From NCBI RefSeq assembly GCF_900199215.1, contig NZ_FZQA01000008.1, positions 92,891 through 156,890 on the forward strand: a stretch of 64,000 nt of DNA, in the 5' to 3' direction. Positions 7,963 to 16,525 of this stretch are shown here, piece by piece; the stretch's first letter is position 1; each line of letters opens with the position of its first letter. The notes under the pieces are model-generated. The model searched no databases. It saw only the letters and a list, made by a program, of their open reading frames with translations, and was not told the DNA's origin. A program made the position numbers and the translations under genes. This stretch comes from Amphiplicatus metriothermophilus (GTDB lineage Bacteria; Pseudomonadota; Alphaproteobacteria; Caulobacterales; Parvularculaceae).

Positions 7963-9102
7963 TTATCCCGCCAGCCGAGGAGCGACGGCGGCGATGGAGG
8001 TCTTCTTTTTGCGTTCGAGGTCCGCCAATGGCGTATGGCGCGCGCGCCAGAAGCGCATCACGCGTTCGGCCGCTTCCTGCGGGATCTTCATATAGATTTC
8101 GAGCATTTGCGCGCCGGATTTCTGTTCTTCCGGCGTCTTTCGCAGGCCGACGATCAGCTTGGCGAAAGTGGCGCGCTCGATTCCGGCCGCGCGGCAGGCG
8201 ACGGCGAGGGATTCCCATGACCGGTCCTGCAGGATCGTCTGCGCGGCGCGGATGTCCACGCCGACGCAATAGGCGAAGGCGAGCATGAACTCCGCCGGCC
8301 GGCGCGCGTCGAGCATCTGCCGCAGAAGGCGTTCGTTGAGAGAGCGCGTGCCGATTCGCGACCGTATGAACTGGCGGGCCGTTTCGAGCGGGTCGGGGCT
8401 CGTTTCGGCGGACGGCGCGAGGAGTCGGCTGCGGCAGGCGTCGATCGCCGCGTCGATCAGCGCGGGATCGAGCATGTCGGCCTTGCGCAGGATCTCGCGC
8501 TTCAACGGCGAGGCGACGGCGAAGTAAAGCCGCGTCATCAGAAGCGGCGACAGATCAGGCCGCGCCGTCAGCGGCGCCTGCAATTCGGGAATCGCGCGCG
8601 CCTGCGCGACGAGGGCGGCGAGGGACGCATCGTTAAGTCTGGCGCCCCGGTTGCGCGCAAGATAGACCAGCCCGGCCTTCTCGCCGCGCGCGACGATCGC
8701 CGCGGCGAGGCGCGCGCTGACTGCGCGCCGGCAGGCGAGGGCGGCGACATGCGCCGGGCCGCCGTGTTGCGCGATGGCGATCAGGTCCTCTTCCGTGAGC
8801 GCGGCGCTGCGGCGCAGAACGGGCTCGGCGATCTCGATAGCCTCGTCGGCGGCGAGGCGCCTGACGAGCGCGCGCGGCGCGCCGTCAGCGGCTGCGAATC
8901 GTTCGGCGAGAAGCCGGCGCGTTTCAGGCGTCGCGCGCGCCGCCAAAGCGCAAAGCGTTTCGTCGAATGCGGCCGCATCGCATTTTCCGGGGGCGGCGAG
9001 GCGAAGATCGGTCAGCGCGCAAGCGAGTCGGTCCAACCCTGCGCGCCGGTCGCGCCGGGCTTCCTCGATCAGCGCCAGAAGGCGCGCTGCGCCGCCGGAC
9101 AT
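7963..9102 (-). CDS. DUF2336 domain protein
   Basis: A 379-residue, almost wholly alpha-helical cytoplasmic protein of HEAT-like character. It matches the alphaproteobacterial DUF2336 family: a helical N-terminal half with paired-helix units (ARATPETRRLLAERFA, ALVRRLAADEAIEIAEPVL) and a conserved C-terminal part (RSLNERLLRQMLDARRPAEFMLAFAYCVG). The family function is not established. A GGGGGA run upstream of the ATG at 9102 supports the start. The gene is monocistronic and converges on the secreted protein at 7389. Confidence 0.85.
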   Translation of the reverse strand: MSGGAARLLALIEEARRDRRAGLDRLACALTDLRLAAPGKCDAAAFDETLCALAARATPETRRLLAERFAAADGAPRALVRRLAADEAIEIAEPVLRRSAALTEEDLIAIAQHGGPAHVAALACRRAVSARLAAAIVARGEKAGLVYLARNRGARLNDASLAALVAQARAIPELQAPLTARPDLSPLLMTRLYFAVASPLKREILRKADMLDPALIDAAIDACRSRLLAPSAETSPDPLETARQFIRSRIGTRSLNERLLRQMLDARRPAEFMLAFAYCVGVDIRAAQTILQDRSWESLAVACRAAGIERATFAKLIVGLRKTPEEQKSGAQMLEIYMKIPQEAAERVMRFWRARHTPLADLERKKKTSIAAVAPRLAG

Positions 9103-9236
9103 GCCATTCCCCCAAACAGTAGAAGCGCTCGTCTCGCGCGACGCGCGTAAAGAATTCGTGGCGGAAAAAATTCAAATCCGCCGCAACCGGTGGCGCCGCC
9201 GGCTCGCACCGATTAAAAGGGCCCGAAGGAGCGCTT

Positions 9237-9962
9237 ATGAAGAACCCGGCGAAGTTGACTCTCCTCAGGATTGCGGCCGCCTTCGGTATGATGTCGGCGG
9301 CGGCCTGCGAGACGGGCTCGATTTACGGCTCCGGCGGCGGAGGGGTGAATTTCGCTGTCGGATCGACGCTCGCGGCCTCTCTTTCCGGACGCGATGTCGA
9401 GGCGCTCTATCCCGCCTTCGTCAGCGCGATGGAGGCTGGGCGCGCCGGCGCGCCCGTCGCCTGGCGCGGGCCGAACGCTTCCGGCGAAGTGACGCCGGGG
9501 CGCTATCTCGTGGGCAATTTGCGCAGCGACCCGCAGGCGACGCTGCCTCTCGGCGCGCCGATCAGCCTTGCTGATCCGATGGAGATCGAGCTCGGCCTGC
9601 ATGCGCTCACCGCCAACTCTAATGTGCGCGCCGGCCCGTCGCTGGAGGCCAGGGTGTTGGAACAGCTTCCTGCCGGAACCGGCGTGGACGCGGTGGGCAA
9701 GGTCGCCGGCAAGCCGTGGATGCTGGTCGCGCTCGACGGGCAGATCCGCGGCTACATCCATGAAAGCCTGATGATAAAGGCGCCGGGGGCGGAGCTCATG
9801 CTCGCCGGCGGGCCGATGCGCCGGCCTCATCCGTGCCGCGCGTTCGAGCAGACTCTTTCAGTCGGCGGACGAACCGATCGCTGGTCGGGCGTGGCCTGCG
9901 AGCGCGGCGCGGGCTGGCGCGTGGAGCCGGCGCCCGAAAATGCGCCGACGCGGCTGTTTTAA
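9237..9962 (+). CDS. Exported SH3-domain protein
   Basis: A 241-residue envelope protein. The first 24 residues form a signal with an atypical lipobox (SAAAC, Cys24), so it may be a lipoprotein. Residues about 30-115 resemble the surface-antigen/17-kDa type (LSGRDVEALYPAFVSAM, PGRYLVGN). Residues about 122-178 are a bacterial SH3 (SH3b) domain with the typical LTANSNVRAGPSLEARVLEQ start and GYIHESLM end. SH3b domains usually bind peptidoglycan, so a wall-associated role is likely. AAGGA precedes the ATG. The 173-bp gap that follows separates it from the bufferin operon. Confidence 0.8.
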   Translation: MKNPAKLTLLRIAAAFGMMSAAACETGSIYGSGGGGVNFAVGSTLAASLSGRDVEALYPAFVSAMEAGRAGAPVAWRGPNASGEVTPGRYLVGNLRSDPQATLPLGAPISLADPMEIELGLHALTANSNVRAGPSLEARVLEQLPAGTGVDAVGKVAGKPWMLVALDGQIRGYIHESLMIKAPGAELMLAGGPMRRPHPCRAFEQTLSVGGRTDRWSGVACERGAGWRVEPAPENAPTRLF

Positions 9963-10135
9963 AACGCTTTTTAAGCCCGTCGGCGATCTTTCACTTCATC
10001 GTGATTGCGCTTGATTTACCAATTCGCGCCTGACGCGATTAGGCTCCTTCGTACGGGATCGGGCAGCGGGAATGGGATTTCTCATCAGCGCTCGTTTCCG
10101 TGCAACATCGTCATGAAACGAGGGAGCGTCTGCTC

Positions 10136-10444
10136 ATGAAGAAAAGTTCATTCGCCGGAAAATCTGTTCTTGCGGGCGCGCTGAGCGCGGCCGCGGCTCT
10201 CGCCGTCGTCGCCGGCGCGCATGCTGGCGAGAAGAAAGGCATGGAAAAGTGCTACGGCGTCGCGCTCGCGGGCGAGAATGACTGCGCCGCCGGACCAGGC
10301 ACGTCGTGCGAAGGCACCTCGACGATCGATTATCAGGGCAACGCCTGGAAGCTGGTGCCGGCGGGAACCTGCGAGTCGATCTCCCTGCCGGGCGGACGCT
10401 CGGGCAGCCTCGATCCGCTTGATCGCGACCTGCCGGACGCGTGA
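10136..10444 (+). CDS. bufA: Bufferin-type RiPP precursor (DUF2282, BufA)
   Basis: A 102-residue precursor with a Sec-type signal peptide (1-30, cleavage after AHA) and a mature core carrying four cysteines at 39, 50, 58 and 79. Their contexts ([31 protein letters not shown]) match the DUF2282/BufA1 family. In described bufferins, cysteines of such precursors are converted by an MNIO enzyme to thiooxazole heterocycles and the exported product sequesters copper. Here the MNIO and its partner follow directly, and the next gene overlaps by 4 nt (GTGA), indicating translational coupling. AGGGAG about 9 nt before the ATG at 10136 supports this start over the upstream ATG at 10100. A copper function is inferred from the family. 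Confidence 0.88.
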   Translation: MKKSSFAGKSVLAGALSAAAALAVVAGAHAGEKKGMEKCYGVALAGENDCAAGPGTSCEGTSTIDYQGNAWKLVPAGTCESISLPGGRSGSLDPLDRDLPDA

Positions 10445-11310
10445 GCCGTTTTTCCCAAAACCCGATCCCTGCGCTTGGCGCAGGGATCGGCCTGAAGCCG
10501 CATCATTACCGCGCCGCGCTCGACGGCGCGGACGGGCTCGATTTCTTCGAAGTCCATGCGGAGAATTTCATGGGCGACGGCGGCCCGCCCCATCGCTGGC
10601 TGGCCGCGATCCGGGAAACGCGCGCCTTATCCGTACACGGCGTATACCTGTCTATCGGCGGACGGAACGATCTCGACAAGGATCACCTTGCGCGATTGAG
10701 ACGCGTCGTCGACCGTTACGATCCGGCGATCGTCTCCGAGCATCTCGCCTGGAGCGCGGACGGCGGCGTGTTTTTCAACGATCTGATCGCGCCCCCGCTG
10801 ACCAGCGCGGCGCTGGCGCGAACCTGCGATCATGTGGACGAGGTCCAAGAAGCGCTGGGCCGCCGGATTCTGATCGAAAATCCGTCCTCCTACCTTGCGC
10901 CGGCGACGGTCGAAATTCCCGAGACGGATTTTCTGAATGAACTCGCACGGAGAACTGGTTGCGGGATCCTGCTCGATGTGAACAACGTTTATGTGAGCGC
11001 GTTCAATATCGGCTTCGACGCGGAATGTTATATCGATGCGATCGACGCCGGCGCGGTGGGCGAAATTCATGTCGCCGGCCATGCGGTCGATCGCTTCGAC
11101 GACGTCGTGATCCGCGTCGACGATCACGGCTCGCCGCCGCCGCCGCCGGTGCTGGCGCTGCTGGAGCGCTTCGCGCGCCGCGCGGGGCTGCGCCCGGTCC
11201 TGTTCGAATGGGACACCCGTCCTCCAGCGCTCGACGCCCTGGCGCAAGAGGCGCTCGCCGCGAAAGAGATTATGCGCGCGGCCGGAGAAGGAGCCGTTCA
11301 TGCCTCCTGA
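10441..11310 (+). CDS. bufB: MNIO (DUF692) maturation enzyme BufB
   Basis: Multinuclear non-haem iron-dependent oxidative enzyme with a TIM-barrel fold, 289 residues. It is expected to oxidise cysteines of the BufA precursor. Family signatures are visible: [13 protein letters not shown] at the N-terminus, the metal-site motifs [46 protein letters not shown] and EIHVAGH, and a late FEWDTR. The start is GTG at 10441, within the stop of bufA, and the end overlaps bufC by 11 nt. Tight coupling of precursor, enzyme and partner is typical of this RiPP class. Confidence 0.92.
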   Translation: MSRFSQNPIPALGAGIGLKPHHYRAALDGADGLDFFEVHAENFMGDGGPPHRWLAAIRETRALSVHGVYLSIGGRNDLDKDHLARLRRVVDRYDPAIVSEHLAWSADGGVFFNDLIAPPLTSAALARTCDHVDEVQEALGRRILIENPSSYLAPATVEIPETDFLNELARRTGCGILLDVNNVYVSAFNIGFDAECYIDAIDAGAVGEIHVAGHAVDRFDDVVIRVDDHGSPPPPPVLALLERFARRAGLRPVLFEWDTRPPALDALAQEALAAKEIMRAAGEGAVHAS

Positions 11311-12079
11311 TCCGCTAACGGACGATATGTGGTACGACGCGCTGGGCGCGGCCATTCTGGCGAAGGCGTCGCCGCAAGCGTTTCCCATGGCGGTCGGCGA
11401 CGAAAAGCGCGTCGAAGCGGGCGTGCTCGTTTATCGCAATAATGTGCGTGCGGCTTATTCGCGCGCGCTGGCCGACGCGTTTCCGGCGGTGAAGAGTCTG
11501 GTGGGGGAGGAATTCTTCGCCTATCTCGCCCGCGCTTATTTCGACCATGCGCCGCCGCGCGCGCGGCTCGTCGCGCGGTACGGCGACGGGCTGCCGGCCT
11601 TTCTGGAGGCGTTCGAGCCGGTCGCGCATCTCCCCTATCTGCCTGACGTCGCGCGCCTGGAGATCGCCTGGCTTAAGGCTTATCATGCGGCGGAAGCGAC
11701 AAGCCTCGCGCCGGCCGACATCGCGGCCGCGGCAGGGGAGAACCCGGATGCGGCGCGGGCGCGACTACACCCGTCTGCGCAACTTCTCGAATCGGCCTGG
11801 CCGGCCGCGACCATCTGGCGGCGCGCGCGCAGGGAGCAAAAAGGCGCGCTGAAGCTCGACGCGACGCCCGAGCGCGTCCTCGTCATCCGCCCCGAGAGCG
11901 CAGTAGACGTGCGTCTTCTGTCGCCCGGCGCGCATGCCGCGCTCGGGGCGCTCGCCGCCGGAGCGACGTTTTCAGACGCCGTCGAAGCCGCGCTCGGCGC
12001 GGACGCGGCGGCTGCGCCGGAGGCTGTCTTCAGCGAGATCATGGCCGCCGGCGCGATTACGAAAGTTTTCCTTACATAG
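11300..12079 (+). CDS. bufC: DUF2063 partner protein BufC
   Basis: A 259-residue protein with an N-terminal DUF2063 helical domain (about 10-110: LVYRNNVRAAYSRALADAFPAVKSLVGEEFF, shown here only for its R-x-N-V core) and a C-terminal domain with an RRE-like role (about 150-259). In MNIO pathways this protein recognises the precursor and presents it to the DUF692 enzyme. The start overlaps bufB by 11 nt. A 15-nt gap with AGGAGG leads to the DoxX gene, so all four genes look like one transcript. Confidence 0.88.
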   Translation: MPPDPLTDDMWYDALGAAILAKASPQAFPMAVGDEKRVEAGVLVYRNNVRAAYSRALADAFPAVKSLVGEEFFAYLARAYFDHAPPRARLVARYGDGLPAFLEAFEPVAHLPYLPDVARLEIAWLKAYHAAEATSLAPADIAAAAGENPDAARARLHPSAQLLESAWPAATIWRRARREQKGALKLDATPERVLVIRPESAVDVRLLSPGAHAALGALAAGATFSDAVEAALGADAAAAPEAVFSEIMAAGAITKVFLT

Positions 12080-12094
12080 GAATAGGAGGCGGGC

Positions 12095-12589
12095 ATGCTG
12101 AAGAGGCTCTATGCGTCGTTCGCGCGCATGTGCGGGAAGGTTCCTTATTCGCTGACGGCGTTCGTCTGCAGGGTCGCTGCGGCCGTGCCGTTCTGGCGCT
12201 CGGGACAGTCGAAGCTCGAAGGCGGCGACATTCTCGGCGTCAAATACGAGCTGTTCTCGCTGAAAGCGTCCAAGATTTATCTGTTCTCGGACGTCTACGG
12301 CTTTCCCGAAGCGATCGCGCCCTTCGTCGCGCAACTGACGGCGCTTGGCGAGAATCTTCTGCCGCCGATGCTTGTTTGCGGGATTCTCACCCGTTTCGGC
12401 GCTCTCGGCCTGCTTGTGATGACGGCGGTCATACAGTTCTATGTCTTTCCCGAAGAGTTGTTAAAACCCAACGGCAACTGGTCGCTGCACCTGCTCTGGG
12501 CCGCGCCGCTGCTCGTGGTGCTTACGCATGGACCCGGGAAGTTCTCCGTGGACGCGCTCATAGGCGGGCGTCAAAGGACTTCCGCGTAA
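12095..12589 (+). CDS. DoxX-family membrane protein of bufferin operon
   Basis: A 164-residue integral membrane protein with about four transmembrane helices and a basic N-terminus. DoxX features include FWRSGQSKLEGG in the first loop and LPPMLVCGILTRFGALGLL in the membrane. DoxX proteins commonly close bufferin operons (BufD position). Their role is unclear; redox balance or export-related functions have been proposed. AGGAGG lies 6 nt before the ATG. The last 19 nt overlap the convergent alcohol dehydrogenase gene. Confidence 0.85.
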   Translation: MLKRLYASFARMCGKVPYSLTAFVCRVAAAVPFWRSGQSKLEGGDILGVKYELFSLKASKIYLFSDVYGFPEAIAPFVAQLTALGENLLPPMLVCGILTRFGALGLLVMTAVIQFYVFPEELLKPNGNWSLHLLWAAPLLVVLTHGPGKFSVDALIGGRQRTSA

Positions 12590-13716
12590 AGGCGAAGGGC
12601 GTCGTCATAGGTCAGCTCGCGCGGGTTGTTCTGCAACAGTCGCGTGATCTTCATGACGTCTTCGGCCATGCGCGGCAGGTCGTTATGGGAGATCCCGACC
12701 TGCGACAGGCGCTGCTCGACGCCGGTGGAGGCGCAGATCTGCGCGATCTTCGCGATGAAGGCGTCGGCGCGCTCGACGAAGCCGCCGGTCGCCTCTGCGC
12801 CGATGACGTCGCCAAGCTCGGCGTAGAGCGGCGCGGCGGCTTCGAGATTGAAGCGCAGGACCGGCGCCAGCATCAATGCGTTCGAAAGCCCGTGCGGCAC
12901 GTGAAACAGCGCGCCGATGGGATAGGCCATGGCGTGCACCGCCGCGACCGGCGCGTTGGCGAAAGCCTGCCCGGCCAGCATGGCGCCGCGCAGCATCGCC
13001 TCGCGCGCGGCGAGATCGTCCGGCGCCTCGCAGGCGCGCACGATGTTGTTCGCCAGCAGCGATAGCGCCTCGCGCGCCAGCATGTCGGAGATTGGATTTT
13101 TCTTGAGCTTCGTCGTGTAGGCCTCGATCGCGTGCACCATCGCGTCGATTCCGGTGGCCGCCGTCGCCGCGCGGGGCAGGCCGAGGGTGAGGGCGGCGTC
13201 GAGCACGGCGACGTCGGCGAAAAGCTGGTCGGCGACGACGCCCATCTTCTGGTCGTCCTCGGTGGTGATGACGGCGATGTCGGTGACCTCCGAGCCGGTG
13301 CCGGCGGTGGTGGGCGCCAGCGCGAGCGGCGCGCGCGCGCCCCTGACCGCGCCGACGCCGTATATCTCTTCGAGATGCTGGTCTGAATTCATCAGCACGG
13401 CGACGATCTTGGCCGTGTCCATGGACGAGCCGCCGCCGAGTCCGATGACGCCGTCGGCGCCGGCCGCGCGCGCGGCTTCGATCGCGCGGCGCACGATGGG
13501 CGCAGGCGGGTCGGCGGCGACCTCGCTGAACACGGTCGGCGTCAGGCCGGCGGCCTTGAGACTGTCGAGCGCCGGCGCGACGAGACCAGAGTCGAGCAGG
13601 AACCGGTCCGTAACGAGGAACGGGCGCGTCATCCGCCCGGCGACGATCTCGCCAATACGCGCCGCCGCGCCCGTCTCGAAGACGATATGCGGAACGGTTT
13701 TGAAGACGAATCCCAT
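12571..13716 (-). CDS. Iron-type (group III) alcohol dehydrogenase
   Basis: NAD(P)-dependent dehydrogenase, 381 residues, the usual length. The nucleotide site is GLGGGSSMDTAK (residues 92-103). The metal ligands can be placed by spacing as Asp191, His195, His261 and His275 (GIDAMVHAIEAY, HAMAYPIGALFHVPHG), the same pattern as lactaldehyde reductase FucO. It would oxidise an alcohol or reduce an aldehyde in the cytoplasm; the substrate cannot be deduced. The gene stands alone, converging on the DoxX gene with a 19-nt overlap. Confidence 0.93.
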   Translation of the reverse strand: MGFVFKTVPHIVFETGAAARIGEIVAGRMTRPFLVTDRFLLDSGLVAPALDSLKAAGLTPTVFSEVAADPPAPIVRRAIEAARAAGADGVIGLGGGSSMDTAKIVAVLMNSDQHLEEIYGVGAVRGARAPLALAPTTAGTGSEVTDIAVITTEDDQKMGVVADQLFADVAVLDAALTLGLPRAATAATGIDAMVHAIEAYTTKLKKNPISDMLAREALSLLANNIVRACEAPDDLAAREAMLRGAMLAGQAFANAPVAAVHAMAYPIGALFHVPHGLSNALMLAPVLRFNLEAAAPLYAELGDVIGAEATGGFVERADAFIAKIAQICASTGVEQRLSQVGISHNDLPRMAEDVMKITRLLQNNPRELTYDDALRLYAEVL

Positions 13717-13800
13717 GACGCCCTCCTGATCCGCCGGATCGGCATGATATGCGCCCGGCGAGCGGACGACAAACGCGCGGCGCAGCCGCGAACGGCGGCG

Positions 13801-14232
13801 TCAGTAATAGCCCAGCAGGAGCAGCCGGCTCATGATGAGGGCGAGAAGAATGACGGCCCAATAGACGAGCCGCGTCTTCCACGCGGCGCGCGCGCCGCCG
13901 CCCAGCCACAGATAGATCAGCACGCCGATGATGATGAGATAGCGCCACGCCGCGCCGAGAGCGAGGTGAAACGCCCCGCCCGGCCAGAGCGCGATCCAGA
14001 CGGCGAGGGCGGCGATGAGATAGCGGATCGCGCCGCGGCGCCCGCCCGCGTCGGCGCCGGCGAGGAAGGCCGCGCCGACGCCCCCATAGGCGAGCGCCAT
14101 CTGATGCATGTCGAGCGCGAAGCTCAAAGGCAGCGCCCAGGGCGCGAGCCAAAGCGCGATCGCGGCGAGCGCGAGCGGGGCGAGCGCGACGAGGCTGAAG
14201 CGCGTCATGTCCTCATCATCGCGGCCCATCAT
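13801..14232 (-). CDS. Small membrane protein, partner of DUF3429 protein
   Basis: A 143-residue protein with about four to five hydrophobic helices (SLVALAPLALAAIALWL, YLIIIGVLIYLWLGGG, VYWAVILLALIMSRLLLLG) and a short acidic N-terminus. It starts directly after the stop codon of the preceding gene (TGAATGATG), so the two are translationally coupled; an ATG eight codons later is an alternative start. Similar size and topology suggest it is a diverged relative of the adjacent DUF3429 protein, but sequence identity by eye is low. Function unknown. Confidence 0.7.
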   Translation of the reverse strand: MMGRDDEDMTRFSLVALAPLALAAIALWLAPWALPLSFALDMHQMALAYGGVGAAFLAGADAGGRRGAIRYLIAALAVWIALWPGGAFHLALGAAWRYLIIIGVLIYLWLGGGARAAWKTRLVYWAVILLALIMSRLLLLGYY

Positions 14233-14715
14233 TCAGCTCATGAGATGCTGGGCGAAGGCGAGGCCGAAAGACGCCTCCATCAGGATCGTGAGCGGCGCGC
14301 GCACGCCGAGATACCAGTCCGGCGCGCCGGAGCCTTTGCGCGTGGCGCGCAGGTCGTCGATCAGCAGGATGGGCAACGCGATGAGAATGAGCAGAAAGCG
14401 CGCGCCCGGATCCGCGAGGAAAAACACCGGCAGGGCGAGGACCAGCGGGATCGCGCCGCCCACGAGATGGACGAAACGCGGCCCTTCGGGGCGCATCACC
14501 GCCACGCCCCAGCGCACGCCGCCGAAAAAGGCGATCAGGAGCCCGCCATAGATCAACATGAAGCGCTGCGCGCCGGGACCGAGGTCGTCCGGGCGCAATA
14601 GAACCAGCAATGCGGCGACGATCAGCGGCAAAGCGCCGGCGTAGGCGAGCACGGCGGCCGCCTGCGGCAGGCCCTGACGGGCGGGGGCGCCGGCTTTTTC
14701 GGCGAGATTCGCCAT
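14233..14715 (-). CDS. DUF3429 membrane protein
   Basis: A 160-residue protein with four to five transmembrane helices. It carries the DUF3429 hallmark (YGGLLIAFFGGVRWGVAV) followed by VHLVGGAIPLVLAL and a late WYLGVRAPLT. The family is widespread in proteobacteria and its function is not established. GGAGGG upstream of the ATG at 14715 is a good ribosome binding site. It is the first gene of a two-gene unit with the small membrane protein ending at 13801. Confidence 0.85.
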   Translation of the reverse strand: MANLAEKAGAPARQGLPQAAAVLAYAGALPLIVAALLVLLRPDDLGPGAQRFMLIYGGLLIAFFGGVRWGVAVMRPEGPRFVHLVGGAIPLVLALPVFFLADPGARFLLILIALPILLIDDLRATRKGSGAPDWYLGVRAPLTILMEASFGLAFAQHLMS

Positions 14716-14752
14716 AAGGCCCTCCCTCCGGCCTTACAGTAGCGCACAATTC

Positions 14753-15541
14753 CTATTTGCGAAACGCCGCGGCCGCCAGCCAGCCTGCGCCGAGCGACAT
14801 GGCGACGCAGAACAGTCCGTAAGCGATCGGGCGCTGATGGGCGAGGTCGTAGATCCGCCGCTCGATTCCGACCTTGTCGACCGAGAGCGCGGCGCTGTCC
14901 TGCGCGATCGCCTCGCCGTCGCGGATCAGATAGACGCGCGCCTCGTATTCGCCGATCGGGGTCGTGGGGGGCAGGTCGATGGCGATCGAGAACAACGGCC
15001 CCTTATGAAAGGCGACCGCGCCGGCGATCTCGCGAAAGCGTCCGGTCTCGCGGCCTGCTTCGAGGAAGGCCTCCGTCAGGGCTTGCGCGCCGTGACGGGC
15101 CAGGACTTCGCGCGCGCGTCCGTCGCTCGCGTCAAGCCGCGCCGCGATGTCGAGATGGGCCGCGCCGATCTCCAGCGCGCGCCGCAGATCCGGCGGGGCG
15201 AAGTCTTCGACGGGCTGCGTCGCGGCGACGATATAAAAGCCTGGCGCGCCCTCGACGCGTATGCCGGGCCCCCTCGTCCAGATGAGCCCGCGCCGCTCCA
15301 TGGGGCGTATGCGGAAATCCGCGTCCGGGCCGCGCAGCACGGCGACGATGTCGTAAGGCGACGCTTCGTTCGCCGGCGCGGCGAGGCCTTCGACGGCGCC
15401 GAATAGTACGATGCGCGCGCCCGCGAAGCCGGCGTCGACCTCGACGACGCTGTCGGTGAGGGCCACGGCGATGTCGTTCGCGCAGGCCGCGTCCGCCGCG
15501 AGCAGCGTCAGCAGCGCGCAAATGAGGCCGCCTGTTCTCAC
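14753..15541 (-). CDS. TIGR02186-type membrane-anchored periplasmic protein
   Basis: A 262-residue protein with a signal peptide (GLICALLTLLAADAACA), a large beta-rich periplasmic domain and one C-terminal transmembrane helix (YGLFCVAMSLGAGWLAAAAF) before a short RK end. This is the layout of the TIGR02186 family, which in alphaproteobacteria usually sits beside a TauE/SafE-type (TSUP) permease. Here GTG at 15541 overlaps the TSUP stop codon by 4 nt, and GGAGG precedes it. It is probably a periplasmic partner of the permease; the substrate is unknown. Confidence 0.85.
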   Translation of the reverse strand: MRTGGLICALLTLLAADAACANDIAVALTDSVVEVDAGFAGARIVLFGAVEGLAAPANEASPYDIVAVLRGPDADFRIRPMERRGLIWTRGPGIRVEGAPGFYIVAATQPVEDFAPPDLRRALEIGAAHLDIAARLDASDGRAREVLARHGAQALTEAFLEAGRETGRFREIAGAVAFHKGPLFSIAIDLPPTTPIGEYEARVYLIRDGEAIAQDSAALSVDKVGIERRIYDLAHQRPIAYGLFCVAMSLGAGWLAAAAFRK

Positions 15542-16449
15542 AACGCCTCCACGACATAAGGGGCCGGCGGCGGCAAAACGAGGCCGAAAGCCAGCCGGAC
15601 GCAGACGGCGAGCACGATGAGGGCCAGGAGCGCGCGCAACTGCTCCGCCTTCAGAAGAACGCCGATGCGCGCGCCGAGCTGGGCGCCGATCACGCCGCCG
15701 GCCAGCAGCAGCAGCGCCAGCACGATGTCTACGGTGTAGTTCGCGGCTGCGTGCAGCACCGTCGTGACGGCGGTCACGAACATGATCTGAAACAGCGAGG
15801 TTCCGACGACCACATTGGTCGGCATCTGCAGCAGATAAATCATGGCCGGCACCATGATGAAGCCGCCGCCGACGCCCATGACCGCCGAGAGCACGCCCAC
15901 GAAATAGCCGAGAACGAGCGGAGGCAGCGGGCTTATGTAAAGCTGCGAGCGGCGAAACCGCATCGCGAAGGGCAGGGCGGCCATCCACGCCGTGCGCCGC
16001 CTGCGGCGTTTCCTGGCGCCGGGTTCGGCGCTGCGCAAAAGCTTGCGCAGGCTTTCGGCGAGCATGAGCGCGCCGATCAGGCCCAGAAAGATCATGTAAG
16101 CCAGAGAAATGAAGACTTCGATCTGACCCGCCTCGCGCAGACTGCGGAAAATCGCGACGCCGGTGAGCGCGCCGGCCGCGCCGCCGGCGACCAGAATCCA
16201 GCCCATCTGGAAATCCACAGCCTTGCGCCTGAGATGCGCCGTCGCGCCGGATACGGACGAACCGACGATCTGCGCCGCTTCGGTGCCGACTGCGACGGCG
16301 GGCGGAATGCCGTAAAAGATCAGAAGCGGCGTCATCAGAAAGCCGCCTCCGACGCCGAACATGCCGGACAGAAAGCCGACCGCGCCGCCGAGCATGACGA
16401 CGACGAAGGGATCGACCGGCATTTCGGCGATGGGCAAGTAAATCTGCAT
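15538..16449 (-). CDS. TauE/SafE (TSUP) family permease
   Basis: A 303-residue inner-membrane exporter with about eight helices in two halves. Each half carries the diagnostic glycine motif (GFLSGMFGVGGGFLMTPLL and GVLSAVMGVGGGFIMVPAM). The family exports sulfite, sulfoacetate or other sulfonate anions. The start MQIYLPIAEMP at 16449 fits the family better than the upstream in-frame ATG at 16521, which would add a basic 24-residue stretch. It is translationally coupled to the TIGR02186 protein by a GTGA overlap. The middle loop (RKRRRRR) is strongly basic and cytoplasmic. Confidence 0.92.
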   Translation of the reverse strand: MQIYLPIAEMPVDPFVVVMLGGAVGFLSGMFGVGGGFLMTPLLIFYGIPPAVAVGTEAAQIVGSSVSGATAHLRRKAVDFQMGWILVAGGAAGALTGVAIFRSLREAGQIEVFISLAYMIFLGLIGALMLAESLRKLLRSAEPGARKRRRRRTAWMAALPFAMRFRRSQLYISPLPPLVLGYFVGVLSAVMGVGGGFIMVPAMIYLLQMPTNVVVGTSLFQIMFVTAVTTVLHAAANYTVDIVLALLLLAGGVIGAQLGARIGVLLKAEQLRALLALIVLAVCVRLAFGLVLPPPAPYVVEAL

Positions 16450-16525
16450 GAACGCGCGATCCCGGCGGGCGCTTCCGGCTAGGCGGGTCTCGGGGCGCTT
16501 GTCAACGCCAAACGGGCGCACCGCT

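Noticed and set aside
9956..9975. CtrA-type box TTAAAACGCTTTTTAA
   Set aside because: The spacing between TTAA elements is eight, not seven, and it lies at the end of a gene.
14753..15988. Longer form of the TIGR02186 gene
   Set aside because: The extra N-terminal part is antisense-frame noise over the TSUP gene; GTG at 15541 with GGAGG and a signal peptide is convincing.
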